Positions 16,553-27,782 of a stretch of DNA of 41,563 nt are shown in pieces. The position numbers and the translations under genes are program-made. The first letter of the stretch is position 1, and each line of letters begins with the position of its first letter. The DNA lies in NCBI RefSeq assembly GCF_008801935.1, contig NZ_VZOT01000018.1:1-41563 (forward strand), written 5' to 3'. Source of the DNA: Comamonas kerstersii. GTDB taxonomy: Bacteria; Pseudomonadota; Gammaproteobacteria; Burkholderiales; Burkholderiaceae_C. The notes under the pieces are model-generated. The model did not search any database and was not told where the DNA came from. It saw only the letters and a program-made list of their open reading frames with translations.

Positions 16553-16863
16553 GTCGTAACGGTCCAAGCTGCTTGCTGGAGCAGCGTTTCTAATCTGCAT
16601 CATGCATCTCGCAATGGTCTTGTAGTCCAAGTGCGCGATCGACTGCTGCTGCCTTGTTCTTTAAAAGCTTCCGCGACAGACTGAGGAACTTAAGTTACAT
16701 GTGGCATCTCCCTTGATAGGAGTGCCATGGCAGTTACATGCTGCGCTTGCAGTTTTGCCTATGGGTGCACTTGGTATTTTCAATCGAAAACGCATACCGG
16801 ATGTCACATGACTCCTGCATAATTCGATCCATAGATTGCTTATGTCTATCTAATTTCAAATCT
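16553..16863. other. Intergenic region upstream of katG
   Basis: Part of a 386-bp gap without a gene. It contains a hairpin TGGCA...CTCC-loop-GGAG-TGCCA (about 16702-16727) flanked by direct repeats GTTACATG at 16694-16701 and 16733-16740, and an AT-rich stretch near 16830-16863 with ATAGA...TCTAT. An OxyR site is expected for katG in this group, but no sequence with the standard ATAG-N7-CTAT spacing was found. Confidence 0.5.
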
Positions 16864-19119
<2,256 letters not shown>

Positions 19120-19180
19120 TGCAGCGAGGGCTGGTGTTCACCACCAGCCTGTTGCTGAAACGACTGAAAACGGTCATTTC

Positions 19181-19205
19181 AAGCGCCCTTCGGGGCGCTT
19201 TTTTT
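19181..19205 (+). terminator. Terminator of katG
   Basis: AAGCGCCC-TTCG-GGGCGCTT hairpin (8-bp stem, stable tetraloop) at 19181-19200 followed by TTTTT, 61 bp past the stop codon. Confidence 0.95.
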
Positions 19206-19234
19206 ATGCCATCTTGGGGATGGCTGCAAGACGT

Positions 19235-19257
19235 AAAAAAGCGCTCTGGCGAGCGCT
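19235..19257 (-). terminator. Terminator of the DUF6882-like gene
   Basis: AGCGCTC-TGGC-GAGCGCT hairpin (19240-19257); on the minus strand it is followed by a T tract. It lies 19 bp past the stop of the leftward gene. Confidence 0.85.
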
Positions 19258-19276
19258 GTAGATCCTGGGTATGGCT

Positions 19277-19774
19277 TTAGCTGGGTAGCTGATCATTGGG
19301 TACAGCTACCTGCAGATGCAAGATGCTGAAGTACAGCGATACATCGCCTTGCTGGTCCACATAGGTGCCCAGTGCTCGCTGCAGCCGTGCAGCAATTGCC
19401 AGACACTCCGTGGCTTCTGGGCGGCCGCCCTGGATGCAGGGCGTGGTCAGCAGTGCCAGCTGATGTTCTCGGCCAAAGTCATAGACCACTTCGAGGGCCT
19501 GGGCGTGCTGAACAGGAATGGCTTCATTGCCCCAGCTCCATACGAACGTGCCGTCTTTGTTGCTGCTGGTACCAACCAGACACACTGTTGCCACAACCTC
19601 GTGCAAAGGGCCTTCGAAGGCCAGCAGTGCACGTTCCAGATCCCAGCGGCATTTCAGCGGGGCATGCAAACCAAACTGCTGTGGCCATTGTGCATTTTGG
19701 GCCAGCATGTTCTCTACGGCTTCACGGCTCCAGGCCGCCCAGTCGGTGCTTGCGCTTGCTTGTGTGTCGCTCAT
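19277..19774 (-). CDS. DUF6882-like protein of unknown function
   Basis: A 165-aa soluble protein. The centre reads GTFVWSWGNEAIPVQHAQALEVVYDFG, which fits the W-x-W-x-N pattern I recall for DUF6882 proteins, followed by an Ala-rich helix (CLAIAARLQRALGTYVD) and a final strand (VSLYFSILHL). Its function is unknown and no catalytic motif is apparent. It is divergent from an AhpD-like peroxidase gene and convergent with katG. The family name is from memory and less certain than the gene itself. Confidence 0.75.
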   Translation of the reverse strand: MSDTQASASTDWAAWSREAVENMLAQNAQWPQQFGLHAPLKCRWDLERALLAFEGPLHEVVATVCLVGTSSNKDGTFVWSWGNEAIPVQHAQALEVVYDFGREHQLALLTTPCIQGGRPEATECLAIAARLQRALGTYVDQQGDVSLYFSILHLQVAVPNDQLPS

Positions 19775-19875
19775 TCCCTATCCATGGTGTTTGTCATTGC
19801 CTGCATTGTCCGTCACATGACGATCTTGGTGCAGGCATTTGACTATGCTTGGGAAAAACTGTGAGGAGACAAACC

Positions 19876-20451
19876 TTGAAAGCGCGTTATCCCTTCCCTG
19901 ATCTGAACGTTTTGCCTGAAGACATCCGTGCCCGCATTCTGGAGGTGCAGGAAAAGGCAGGCTTTATTCCCAACGTGTTTCTGGCGCTGGCGCGCCGCCC
20001 GGCCGAGTGGCGCGCATTCTTTGCCTACCACGACGCACTGATGCTCAAGGAAGAGGGCAGCCTGACCAAGGGAGAGCGCGAAATGATCGTCACTGCCACC
20101 AGCGCAGCCAACCAGTGCCTGTATTGCGTGGTGGCCCACGGAGCCATCCTGCGCATTTACGAGAAAAAGCCGATGGTGGCGGACCAGGTTGCGGTGAACT
20201 ATCGCAAGGCCGACATCACGCCGCGCCAGCGTGCCATGCTGGACTTTGCGATGAAGGTCAGCCAGCGCAGCCACGAAATTGAAGACCGTGACTTTGAGCT
20301 GCTGCACGCACATGGCTTTGATGATGAAGACATCTGGGACATTGCCGCCATCACTGCGTTCTTTGGCCTGTCCAATCGCATGGCAAGCTTCAGTGGCATG
20401 CAGCCTAACCCGGAGTTTTACCTGATGGGGCGCATCCCCAAAAGCCGCTGA
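19876..20451 (+). CDS. AhpD-like peroxidase-related protein
   Basis: A 191-aa protein of the carboxymuconolactone decarboxylase / AhpD superfamily, close to the uncharacterised peroxidase-related enzymes. The redox CxxC with following His is CLYCVVAHG (about residues 86-94), and RQRAMLDFAMKV and DIAAITAFFGLSNRMA are typical helices. AhpD-type proteins reduce peroxides or recycle AhpC through the CxxC pair; the real partner here is unknown. The start is TTG at 19876: GAGGAG lies 7 bp upstream and the residues MKARYPFPDLN fit the family. An earlier in-frame TTG at 19849 is less likely. Confidence 0.87.
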   Translation: MKARYPFPDLNVLPEDIRARILEVQEKAGFIPNVFLALARRPAEWRAFFAYHDALMLKEEGSLTKGEREMIVTATSAANQCLYCVVAHGAILRIYEKKPMVADQVAVNYRKADITPRQRAMLDFAMKVSQRSHEIEDRDFELLHAHGFDDEDIWDIAAITAFFGLSNRMASFSGMQPNPEFYLMGRIPKSR

Positions 20452-20491
20452 AAAACAAAACCTCCACAGACTTTGGCAGCCTGCGGAGGTT
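20451..20491 (-). terminator. Terminator of folD (convergent gap)
   Basis: AACCTCC (20459-20465) pairs with GGAGGTT (20485-20491), extended after a mismatch by CAG/CTG. The minus-strand transcript continues into TTGTTTTT, so it terminates folD; it may also help stop the convergent peroxidase gene. Confidence 0.82.
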
Positions 20492-20523
20492 GTTCAATGT
20501 TCAGCCTTGCAGCTATGGGCTGA

Positions 20524-21384
20524 TTACTTGGCCGCAGCCGTGCGCTCAGCGGCTTCCATGGTGTTGACCAGCAGCATGGTGATGGTCATGGGGCCCACGC
20601 CGCCGGGTACGGGGGTGATGTAGCCAGCCACGTCCTTGCAGCCGTTGTAGTCCACGTCACCGCACAGCTTGCCTTCGTCATCGCGGTTCATGCCCACGTC
20701 AATCACTACGGCACCGGGCTTGACCATGTCGGCGGTCAGCACATTGCGCTTGCCTACGGCAGCGACCACGATGTCAGCTTGGCGGGTCATGGCGGCCAGA
20801 TCAGCAGTGCCGCTGTGGCAGATGGTCACAGTGGCGTTGGCAGCCAGCAGCATCATGGCCATGGGCTTGCCCACAATATTGGAGCGGCCGATGACTACGG
20901 CGTGCTTGCCGCGCAGATCTTTCATGCCAATGGATTCCAGCATCTTCATGCAGCCGTAGGGTGTGCAGGCCTTGAAGCCCACTTCACCGACCATCAGTGC
21001 ACCGGCACTGGCAACGTGGAAGCCATCGACGTCCTTGGAAGGAGAAATGGTCTCGATGACCTTGTGGTCGTCAATGTGCTTGGGCAGGGGCAGCTGCACC
21101 AGAATGCCGTGGATGCTGGGGTCGTTGTTCAGCGCTTCCACGCGTGCCAGCAGCTCTGCTTCGGTCATCGACGCATCGTACTTTTCCAGCACGGAGTGGA
21201 AACCCACGTCTTCGCAGGCCTTGACCTTGTTGCGCACGTACACCTGAGAGGCCTGGTTGTCGCCCACCAGAATCACAGCCAGACCAGGTTTGGTACCTTG
21301 GGCTGTCAAGGCTGCTGCACGCTGGGCGACTTCGGAACGCAGTTGGGCGGAAAGGGCTTTGCCGTCAATGATTTGGGCTGTCAT
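20524..21384 (-). CDS. folD: Methylene-THF dehydrogenase / methenyl-THF cyclohydrolase
   Basis: A 286-aa bifunctional enzyme that interconverts 5,10-methylene-, methenyl- and 10-formyl-tetrahydrofolate with NADP. The signatures are complete: [14 protein letters not shown] with the cyclohydrolase lysine, [24 protein letters not shown]-binding [18 protein letters not shown], and [15 protein letters not shown] near the C-terminus. The length is normal. It is encoded downstream of the FixJ-type regulator on the same strand, but a terminator lies between, so it is likely transcribed separately. Confidence 0.97.
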   Translation of the reverse strand: MTAQIIDGKALSAQLRSEVAQRAAALTAQGTKPGLAVILVGDNQASQVYVRNKVKACEDVGFHSVLEKYDASMTEAELLARVEALNNDPSIHGILVQLPLPKHIDDHKVIETISPSKDVDGFHVASAGALMVGEVGFKACTPYGCMKMLESIGMKDLRGKHAVVIGRSNIVGKPMAMMLLAANATVTICHSGTADLAAMTRQADIVVAAVGKRNVLTADMVKPGAVVIDVGMNRDDEGKLCGDVDYNGCKDVAGYITPVPGGVGPMTITMLLVNTMEAAERTAAAK

Positions 21385-21413
21385 GGTGATGCTGGAGGAG
21401 GAAAGACATCAAA

Positions 21414-21449
21414 AGAAAAAGCTGCCGGACCTGTACAGGCGCTGGCAGC
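21414..21449 (-). terminator. Terminator of the FixJ-type regulator gene
   Basis: GCTGCC (21421-21426) and GGCAGC (21444-21449) with an inner CCTGTACAGG palindrome form a long stem; on the minus strand CTTTTTCTTTT follows. It separates the two-component genes from folD. Confidence 0.85.
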
Positions 21450-21471
21450 CTTTGAGGGTAAGCCCCGAATT

Positions 21472-22107
21472 TTATGCCGGGACTTTGGATGCTGAAGATG
21501 AACCCAATGCAATCTTGAGCAGATCAGCCACGGTGTTGGCACCCAGCTTTTCCATGATGTTGGCGCGGTGCGCCTCCACGGTCTTGATACTGATGCCCAG
21601 ATCGTCTGCGATTTGCTTGTTCAGGCGACCGGCGACGATGCGCTCGAGCACCTGCGATTCGCGGCCAGTGAGCTTGGACAGCAGCGCTTCACGGCTGGCT
21701 GCCTGCTGGTGGTCAGTAAATGCTTCCTGTGCGCGTTCGAGCATGCGCTCCACCACACTCAGCAAGTCATTTTCGTTAAAAGGCTTCTGGATAAAGTCCA
21801 GCGCGCCTTTTTTCATGGTGTTCACCGCCATGGGCACGTCGCCGTGACCGGTGATGAACACGACGGGCAGGGGGGATTTGCGTTCCAGCAGCTTGTCTTG
21901 CAGCTCCAGACCTGTCATTCCTCCCATGCGGATATCGGCAATCAGGCAGGCCACTTCGCGGGGGTCATAGCGCGAGAGGAATGACTCGGCGGAGTCAAAG
22001 CAGCGTACGCGATAGTCTTTGCCCTCCAGCAGCCATTGCAGCGAATCGCGTACGGCTTCATCGTCATCGACTACGTAGACTGTGCCTTTTTTGGGTGTCA
22101 AGCTCAT
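21472..22107 (-). CDS. FixJ/NarL-type response regulator
   Basis: A 211-aa response regulator. The receiver domain has the acidic pocket VVDDDEAV (14-16), phosphoacceptor D58 (LIADIRMGG), T86 (FITGHGD) and K108 (DFIQKPF). The C-terminal LuxR helix-turn-helix (about 145-205) reads LTGRESQVLERIVAGRLNKQIADDLGISIKTVEAHRANIMEKLGA, close to FixJ. The start at 22107 is supported by AAGGAAACC just upstream. It follows the PAS histidine kinase by 120 bp and is its probable partner. The kinase gene is divergent from aceE, so the pair may regulate pyruvate dehydrogenase or a nearby function. Confidence 0.92.
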   Translation of the reverse strand: MSLTPKKGTVYVVDDDEAVRDSLQWLLEGKDYRVRCFDSAESFLSRYDPREVACLIADIRMGGMTGLELQDKLLERKSPLPVVFITGHGDVPMAVNTMKKGALDFIQKPFNENDLLSVVERMLERAQEAFTDHQQAASREALLSKLTGRESQVLERIVAGRLNKQIADDLGISIKTVEAHRANIMEKLGANTVADLLKIALGSSSASKVPA

Positions 22108-22227
22108 GCAGGTTTCCTTGTATTTGGATTTATCGCCGAAGAAAGGTTGTCTCCTTTTCCTGAGTTGCTCACACAAGCCTTGGAGCCATCTTTAAGAAGC
22201 CTGGGCGTAAGACTTGTGTAAACCACT

Positions 22228-24741
22228 CTAAGTGCTGGCCAGAGGTATCCAGAAGGAAAACCGGCAGCCAACCACTTCGGAACCATTGTAGATGTTCTCA
22301 GCAGCCATGCGACCCTGATGTGACTCGACAATGGATCGGCACAGGTTCAGACCAATGCCCATGCCTTCGTTTTTAGTGGAAAAAAAGGCTTCGAACAAGC
22401 GTTCCTGCACTTCGGGCGGCAGGCCTTTGCCTGAATCCTGCACGGAGAACTCCACGCCCTTGAGCCCTGTGGACTCCTTGGGCTCTACGCGCAGCTCCAC
22501 ATGACGCTGTGAGGGTGGGCGCTGGGCCTGCTCAATGGCTTCGCCAGCGTTCTTGATCAGGTTGATCATGACCTGCTCAATCAAGATGGTGTCCGCCATG
22601 ACCGGCGGAATGGCCGGAGCCACCCAGTGCGTCAGGCGCACATTGCGCCGGCGCATTTCAATATTGGCCAGCTCCAGTGCTTCTTCCACCATGGTTTCCA
22701 CGTGCGCCAGGGTGCGGTTGGGCTCGCTGCGCTTCACAAAGGAGCGAATGCGCTGAATGATCTGGCCCGCGCGCTGGGCCTGGTGGGCGGTCTTTTCCAG
22801 CGCAAAACGCATTTGCGATTCGGACAGCGATCCACTATCGAGGCGCGTCAACATGCCGCTGCAGTAGTTGCTGATGGCGGTCAGTGGCTGGTTCAGCTCA
22901 TGCGCAACGCTGGAGGCCATCTCGCCCATGGTGATCAGGCGGCTGGCGGTTTGCGCCTGCTCGGCCTGGCGGGCTGCCTGCTCTTCGGCATGGCGGCGGG
23001 CGGTGATGTCGGTGGCAATCACCATCTGCGCCAGGCGGCCGTCCACCCAGCTCAGGTAGCGGGAGCGCACTTCCAGCCACTTGCCCAGTTCCGCCACATA
23101 GATTTCGGCGTTATTGCTGCCAGCGCTGGTCAAGCTGTCGGTGGGCAGGCCCATGAGCCCGTCTTCATCGTCTACCGACTCATTGCGCTTGCTGGGCAGG
23201 CCGCCTTGCTGCACTAGCTGCAGGTGTCCTTCGGTCTGTGAGCCAAACCACTGGCGGTAGAGCTTGTTGGCAAACAGCAGTTCTGCACTACCCAATGGTG
23301 CTACGGAAACTGAAGCATCCAGCGCTTCCAGCACAATGGTAAAACGCGCATGAGAGGCAGAAAGCTGATCGCGGATGCGCTTGGATTCCGTAATGTCCGT
23401 CATGGACGACATCCAGCCTGTCTGGTTGCCATGCGCATCGACGAGCGGCGAGATGTACAGGCGCGCATCAAAGATAGAACCGTTTTTGCGCTGCACCCGC
23501 ACCTGAAAGCCGCCGGGCGAGCTCTTGCCGCTGAGCTCTTCGTTGAGCTTGCTCTGCAGAATTTCGTAGTCAGCCGCAGGCCAGTAGGAGTAGGGCGGCG
23601 TCTGGCCTACCAGCTCCTGCTCATTCCAGCCCGTCATCTGGCAAAACGCAGCGTTCACATAGGTGATACGGCCCTGCATGTCCAGCGCACGCATGCCGGT
23701 GAGCAGCGAGTTTTCCATAGCGCGGCGGAAATTGGTTTCCGCCACCAGCGCTTCCTGTGTGCGCAGGCGCTTGCGGGTATGGCGCCAGGTGGCTACCAGC
23801 AGCCAGGCGGTGAGCATGCTCAGCGTCGCCACCAGCCAGAACATGCCATTGCCAATCATGCTCATGGAGGTGCGGTATGCCTGCGCCTTGAGATTGAGTG
23901 CCTCCCCCACGGGCGCAATCGGCATGCTGTATTCCGTGGACTTGGGGGTGTTGATGTCGTACCACTTCCTGTCGGCCTTGGACAGCGTCAGTGGCGTGCC
24001 AGCAATCACCGTGCCCTGACCATCGGTCAGCGTCATGGCGTAATGCGCCAGCAGCTCGCTGGGGGTGGCATAGCGCATCAGGCTGTCGGGCGAAAACTCC
24101 GCCATGACGGTGCCGCCAAAGCTGCTGATGCCCAGCACGGGAGTCTGAAACTGCAGCATTGGCGGGTAGTCACCAGGCTTGGCCAGTGGCTGGGTGTACA
24201 CAGGCAGGTGTGTGGTCTTGACCTGCTCAAAGCTGTGCGCTGCTGCGTCGTCCTGCAGTTTTTCCGAAGGCATGCGCAGGCGTTCGCTGGACACGGAAGG
24301 CGTGGCGTAGCTGGTAATGACGCGGCCATCGCGGTCCACCCAGGTCAGGCTCTGCAGCTCTGGGTACTGGGTGGTCAGCACTTCTGCGCGGTTGGTGAAC
24401 TCGGAAGTGCCAATGTCTCCGGCAGCCAGGTCACGGGCCAGCAGCATGACCTGTTCCTGGCGTTCCAGCAGACGCAGGCGCATGCGCTGCTGGGCGTATT
24501 CCACATCGCGCTGCAGGGCCTGGTTGTCGCGGTCGATTTCCTCCGAGCGCAAATACCAGAAAGCGGCCACGATTGCAGCCATGAACAGGGCAACGGAAAC
24601 CAGCGGTGCCAGTGCGGCCAGACGGTCCTGTCGGGTGGGGGAGAGGCTGCGCCACCAGGAACGCCACCACTGCGTGGGATCGGCGCTGGAAAAGCTGCTG
24701 GCTGTCTTTGTCTCTGTGTTCTTTTTTCTGAATAAAACCAT
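22228..24741 (-). CDS. PAS sensor histidine kinase, FixL/DctB-like
   Basis: An 837-aa membrane sensor. A first membrane helix (about residues 43-64) and a second (about 300-320, GMFWLVATLSMLTAWLLVATW) enclose a periplasmic sensing domain of about 235 residues. Two PAS regions follow (ENSLLTGMRALDMQGRITYVNAAFCQMTGW; then ARFTIVLEALDASVSVAPLG), then a HisKA box with H614 (VAHELNQPLTAIS), N box (INLIKNAGEAI) and G boxes (QDSGKGLPPEV, GMGIGLNLCRSIVESHQG). The ligand cannot be told. The start at 24741 is preferred (MVLFRKKNTE); an in-frame start at 24774 is possible. It lies upstream of its response regulator and is divergent from aceE. Confidence 0.93.
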   Translation of the reverse strand: MVLFRKKNTETKTASSFSSADPTQWWRSWWRSLSPTRQDRLAALAPLVSVALFMAAIVAAFWYLRSEEIDRDNQALQRDVEYAQQRMRLRLLERQEQVMLLARDLAAGDIGTSEFTNRAEVLTTQYPELQSLTWVDRDGRVITSYATPSVSSERLRMPSEKLQDDAAAHSFEQVKTTHLPVYTQPLAKPGDYPPMLQFQTPVLGISSFGGTVMAEFSPDSLMRYATPSELLAHYAMTLTDGQGTVIAGTPLTLSKADRKWYDINTPKSTEYSMPIAPVGEALNLKAQAYRTSMSMIGNGMFWLVATLSMLTAWLLVATWRHTRKRLRTQEALVAETNFRRAMENSLLTGMRALDMQGRITYVNAAFCQMTGWNEQELVGQTPPYSYWPAADYEILQSKLNEELSGKSSPGGFQVRVQRKNGSIFDARLYISPLVDAHGNQTGWMSSMTDITESKRIRDQLSASHARFTIVLEALDASVSVAPLGSAELLFANKLYRQWFGSQTEGHLQLVQQGGLPSKRNESVDDEDGLMGLPTDSLTSAGSNNAEIYVAELGKWLEVRSRYLSWVDGRLAQMVIATDITARRHAEEQAARQAEQAQTASRLITMGEMASSVAHELNQPLTAISNYCSGMLTRLDSGSLSESQMRFALEKTAHQAQRAGQIIQRIRSFVKRSEPNRTLAHVETMVEEALELANIEMRRRNVRLTHWVAPAIPPVMADTILIEQVMINLIKNAGEAIEQAQRPPSQRHVELRVEPKESTGLKGVEFSVQDSGKGLPPEVQERLFEAFFSTKNEGMGIGLNLCRSIVESHQGRMAAENIYNGSEVVGCRFSFWIPLAST

Positions 24742-25043
24742 GTACGCAGTGTAGGGGAATCCTAGTGATTTCACTGAGTTTGCATGTGGTTTTGCGGTGT
24801 TTCAGAGTATGTGCGCTTGCAGCAATTTTTCACAATAAGAAATGATGGTGCATCATTTGAAATCTGTAGAAAATGTGCGAAACTGCAAGTTGAAATGGTC
24901 AACGTATTGCGCGTCTTTGTCTCTCTAACAAGTCGTGGTCCACTGAGTAAGCTCAGAGCATTGCGGTCTTAAGGAAGCAAAGTAGATGGCACGCATTACA
25001 TCCCTGACCGCGTACCTGCAGCCTCTTGAACAGGAGACAGACA
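24742..25043. other. Divergent control region between sensor kinase and aceE
   Basis: 302 bp without a gene. It holds the promoters of the leftward kinase and rightward PDH operon. The perfect palindrome at 24840-24858 and a shorter one GTTGA-N5-TCAAC at 24889-24903 lie here. CAGGAGAC at 25031-25038 is the aceE ribosome site. No -35/-10 pair could be assigned with confidence. Confidence 0.6.
24840..24858. promoter_or_regulatory. Perfect palindrome upstream of aceE
   Basis: AAATGATG, GTG, CATCATTT: a perfect 8-3-8 inverted repeat, 99 bp before the sensor kinase start codon and 186 bp before aceE. It does not resemble the PdhR box of enterobacteria. A candidate operator for the FixJ-like regulator or another factor; this is inference. 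Confidence 0.55.
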
Positions 25044-27761
25044 ATGACAGCTCAGACCGACCCTCAGGCCGGCGCTAACGTAAAGCCCAGCCTTGACCCC
25101 CAGGAAACCCGCGAGTGGATGGACGCGCTGTCCGCCGTCATCGACCGCGAAGGTGCGCAGTACGCGCACCAGCTGATCGAAGAAGTGCTGGAGCATGCCC
25201 GCCAGAACAGCGTGGACATGCCTTTCTCTGCACAGACCGGTTATGTGAACACCATCGAGCCTTCGCAGGAAGCCAAGTGCCCCGGCAACCTGGAAATCGA
25301 AGGCCGCCTGCGCGCCTACATGCGCTGGAACGCCATGGCCATGGTGGTGAAGGCAAACCGCCACAACCCACCCGAAGGTGGTGATCTGGGCGGCCACATT
25401 GGCTCCTTTGCCTCGCTGGCCAACATGTTTGGCGCAGGCTTTAACCACTTCTGGCATGCCGAGAGCGAAAACCACGGCGGTGACTGCATCTACTTCCAGG
25501 GCCACGTATCGCCCGGCGTGTACGCACGCGCCTATCTGGAAGGCCGCCTGAGCGAGGAGCAGCTGCTGAACTTCCGCCAGGAAGTGGATGGCAAGGGCCT
25601 GTCCAGCTACCCCCACCCCAAGCTGATGCCCAACTTCTGGCAGTTCCCCACGGTGTCCATGGGCCTGGGCCCGCTGATGGCCATCTACCAGGCGCGCTTC
25701 CTGAAGTACTTGCACGCACGTGGCATTGCCAACACCGAAAACCGCAAGGTCTGGGTGTTCTGTGGCGACGGTGAAATGGACGAGCCCGAATCCCTGGGCG
25801 CGATCGGCCTGGCCGCACGTGAGAACCTGGACAACCTGATCTTCGTGATCAACTGCAACCTGCAGCGTCTGGACGGCCCCGTGCGCGGCAATGGCAAGAT
25901 CATTCAGGAGCTGGAAGGCGAATTCCGCGGCTCTGGCTGGAACGTCATCAAGCTGTTGTGGGGCAAGGGCTGGGACGAGCTGCTGGCCAAGGACAAGGAC
26001 GGCGTGCTCAAGAAGATCATGATGGAGTGCAACGACGGCGACTATCAGGCCTTCAAGGCCAACGATGGTGCCTACGTGCGCAAGCACTTCTTCGGCCGCG
26101 ACCCCCGCGCGCTGAAGATGGTCGAGCACATGAGCGACGACGAAATCTGGAATCTGCGCCGTGGTGGTCACGATGCGCAGAAGGTCTACGCCGCTTTCCA
26201 TGCTGCCAACAACCACAAGGGTCAGCCCACTGTGCTGCTGGTCAAGACCGTCAAGGGCTTTGGCATGGGCAAGGTCGGTGAAGGCAAGAACACCGTGCAC
26301 CAGACCAAGAAGCTCAGCGATGAAGACGTCAAGGCCTTCCGCGACCGCTTCAACATCCCAATTCCTGACAGCCAGATCGCCGATCTGCCTTTCTACAAGC
26401 CAGCGGACGACACCCCTGAGATGAAGTACCTGCACGAGCGCCGCAAGGCCCTCGGCGGCTACCTGCCTCACCGCCGCGAAAAGGCCGACGAAGCCTTCAC
26501 CGCGCCTTCGCTGGATACCTTCAAGGCCATTCTGGAGCCCACACCCGAAGGCCGCGAAATCTCCACTACGCAAGCCTACGTGCGTTTCCTCACGCAGCTG
26601 CTGCGTGACAAGAACATTGGCCCCCGCGTGGTGCCCATCCTGGTGGACGAAGCCCGTACCTTTGGTATGGAAGGCCTGTTCCGCCAGATCGGTATCTACA
26701 ACCCCCACGGCCAGAAGTACACCCCTGTCGACAAAGACCAGGTCATGTACTACCGCGAAGACAAGGCCGGCCAGATTCTGCAGGAAGGCATTAACGAAGC
26801 CGGTGGTATGGCATCGTGGATTGCGGCTGCGACGAGCTACAGCACGTCCAACCGCATCATGATTCCTTTCTACGTCTACTACTCCATGTTTGGTTTTCAG
26901 CGCATTGGCGACCTGGCATGGGCAGCGGGCGACATGCAGGCGCGCGGCTTCCTGCTGGGCGGCACATCGGGCCGTACCACACTGAACGGCGAAGGCCTGC
27001 AGCACGAAGACGGTCACAGCCACATCCTGGCCAACACCATTCCTAACTGCGTGAGCTACGACCCCACCTTCGCACACGAAGTGGCAGTCATCATGCAGGA
27101 CGGCCTGCGCCGCATGGTGCAGAACCAGGAAAACGTCTTCTACTACATCACGCTGCTCAACGAAAACTACGCCATGCCCGGCCTGCAGCCGGGCACGGAG
27201 CAGCAGATCATCAAGGGCATGTACCAGTGCAAGCCTGGTCAGAAGGTGCCCCAGGCCGGCCTGCGCGTGCAGCTGCTGGGCTCCGGCACCATCCTGCGCG
27301 AGTCCCTGTTTGCGCAGGAGCTGCTGGAAAAAGACTGGCAGATCGCTGCGGACGTGTGGAGCTGCCCATCGTTCAACGAACTGACCCGCGACGGCCAGAA
27401 CTGCGAACGTCACAACATGCTGCATCCGCTGGAAACCGCCAAGGTGCCCTTCGTGACGCAGCAGCTGCAAGGCACACAAGGCCCCGTCATTGCGTCTACC
27501 GACTACATGAAGGCCTACGCCGAGCAAATCCGCCCCTACATCCCCAAGGGCCGCAACTACAAGGTGCTGGGCACAGACGGTTTTGGCCGCTCGGACTTCC
27601 GCCGCAAGCTGCGCGAGCACTTCGAGGTGGATCGCCACTTCATCGTGGTCGCTGCACTGAAGGCGCTGGCCGAAGAAGGCAAGCTGCCTGTGACCAAGGT
27701 GGCCGAAGCGATTGTCAAGTACGGCATCAAGGCCGACAAGATCAACCCCCTGTACGCCTGA
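25044..27761 (+). CDS. aceE: Pyruvate dehydrogenase E1 component (homodimeric)
   Basis: A 905-aa homodimeric-type E1 that decarboxylates pyruvate with thiamine diphosphate and transfers the acetyl group to lipoyl-E2. The ThDP motif runs from GDGEMDEPESLG to NCNLQRLDGPVRGN; GGDLGGHIGSFASLANMFGAGFNHFW in the N-terminal part and ASWIAAATSYSTSNRIMIPFYVYYSMFGFQRIGDL in the second part are classic AceE segments. The length fits E. coli AceE. It is first in the aceE-aceF-lpdA operon with a 21-bp gap to aceF. No PdhR gene is nearby; a two-component system is divergent instead. Confidence 0.98.
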   Translation: MTAQTDPQAGANVKPSLDPQETREWMDALSAVIDREGAQYAHQLIEEVLEHARQNSVDMPFSAQTGYVNTIEPSQEAKCPGNLEIEGRLRAYMRWNAMAMVVKANRHNPPEGGDLGGHIGSFASLANMFGAGFNHFWHAESENHGGDCIYFQGHVSPGVYARAYLEGRLSEEQLLNFRQEVDGKGLSSYPHPKLMPNFWQFPTVSMGLGPLMAIYQARFLKYLHARGIANTENRKVWVFCGDGEMDEPESLGAIGLAARENLDNLIFVINCNLQRLDGPVRGNGKIIQELEGEFRGSGWNVIKLLWGKGWDELLAKDKDGVLKKIMMECNDGDYQAFKANDGAYVRKHFFGRDPRALKMVEHMSDDEIWNLRRGGHDAQKVYAAFHAANNHKGQPTVLLVKTVKGFGMGKVGEGKNTVHQTKKLSDEDVKAFRDRFNIPIPDSQIADLPFYKPADDTPEMKYLHERRKALGGYLPHRREKADEAFTAPSLDTFKAILEPTPEGREISTTQAYVRFLTQLLRDKNIGPRVVPILVDEARTFGMEGLFRQIGIYNPHGQKYTPVDKDQVMYYREDKAGQILQEGINEAGGMASWIAAATSYSTSNRIMIPFYVYYSMFGFQRIGDLAWAAGDMQARGFLLGGTSGRTTLNGEGLQHEDGHSHILANTIPNCVSYDPTFAHEVAVIMQDGLRRMVQNQENVFYYITLLNENYAMPGLQPGTEQQIIKGMYQCKPGQKVPQAGLRVQLLGSGTILRESLFAQELLEKDWQIAADVWSCPSFNELTRDGQNCERHNMLHPLETAKVPFVTQQLQGTQGPVIASTDYMKAYAEQIRPYIPKGRNYKVLGTDGFGRSDFRRKLREHFEVDRHFIVVAALKALAEEGKLPVTKVAEAIVKYGIKADKINPLYA

Positions 27762-27782
27762 TAGAGCACCGGAGACATAGAT

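Noticed and set aside
16830..16850. OxyR box upstream of katG
   Set aside because: ATAG and CTAT are present but separated by 11 nt instead of the 7 nt of the known motif.
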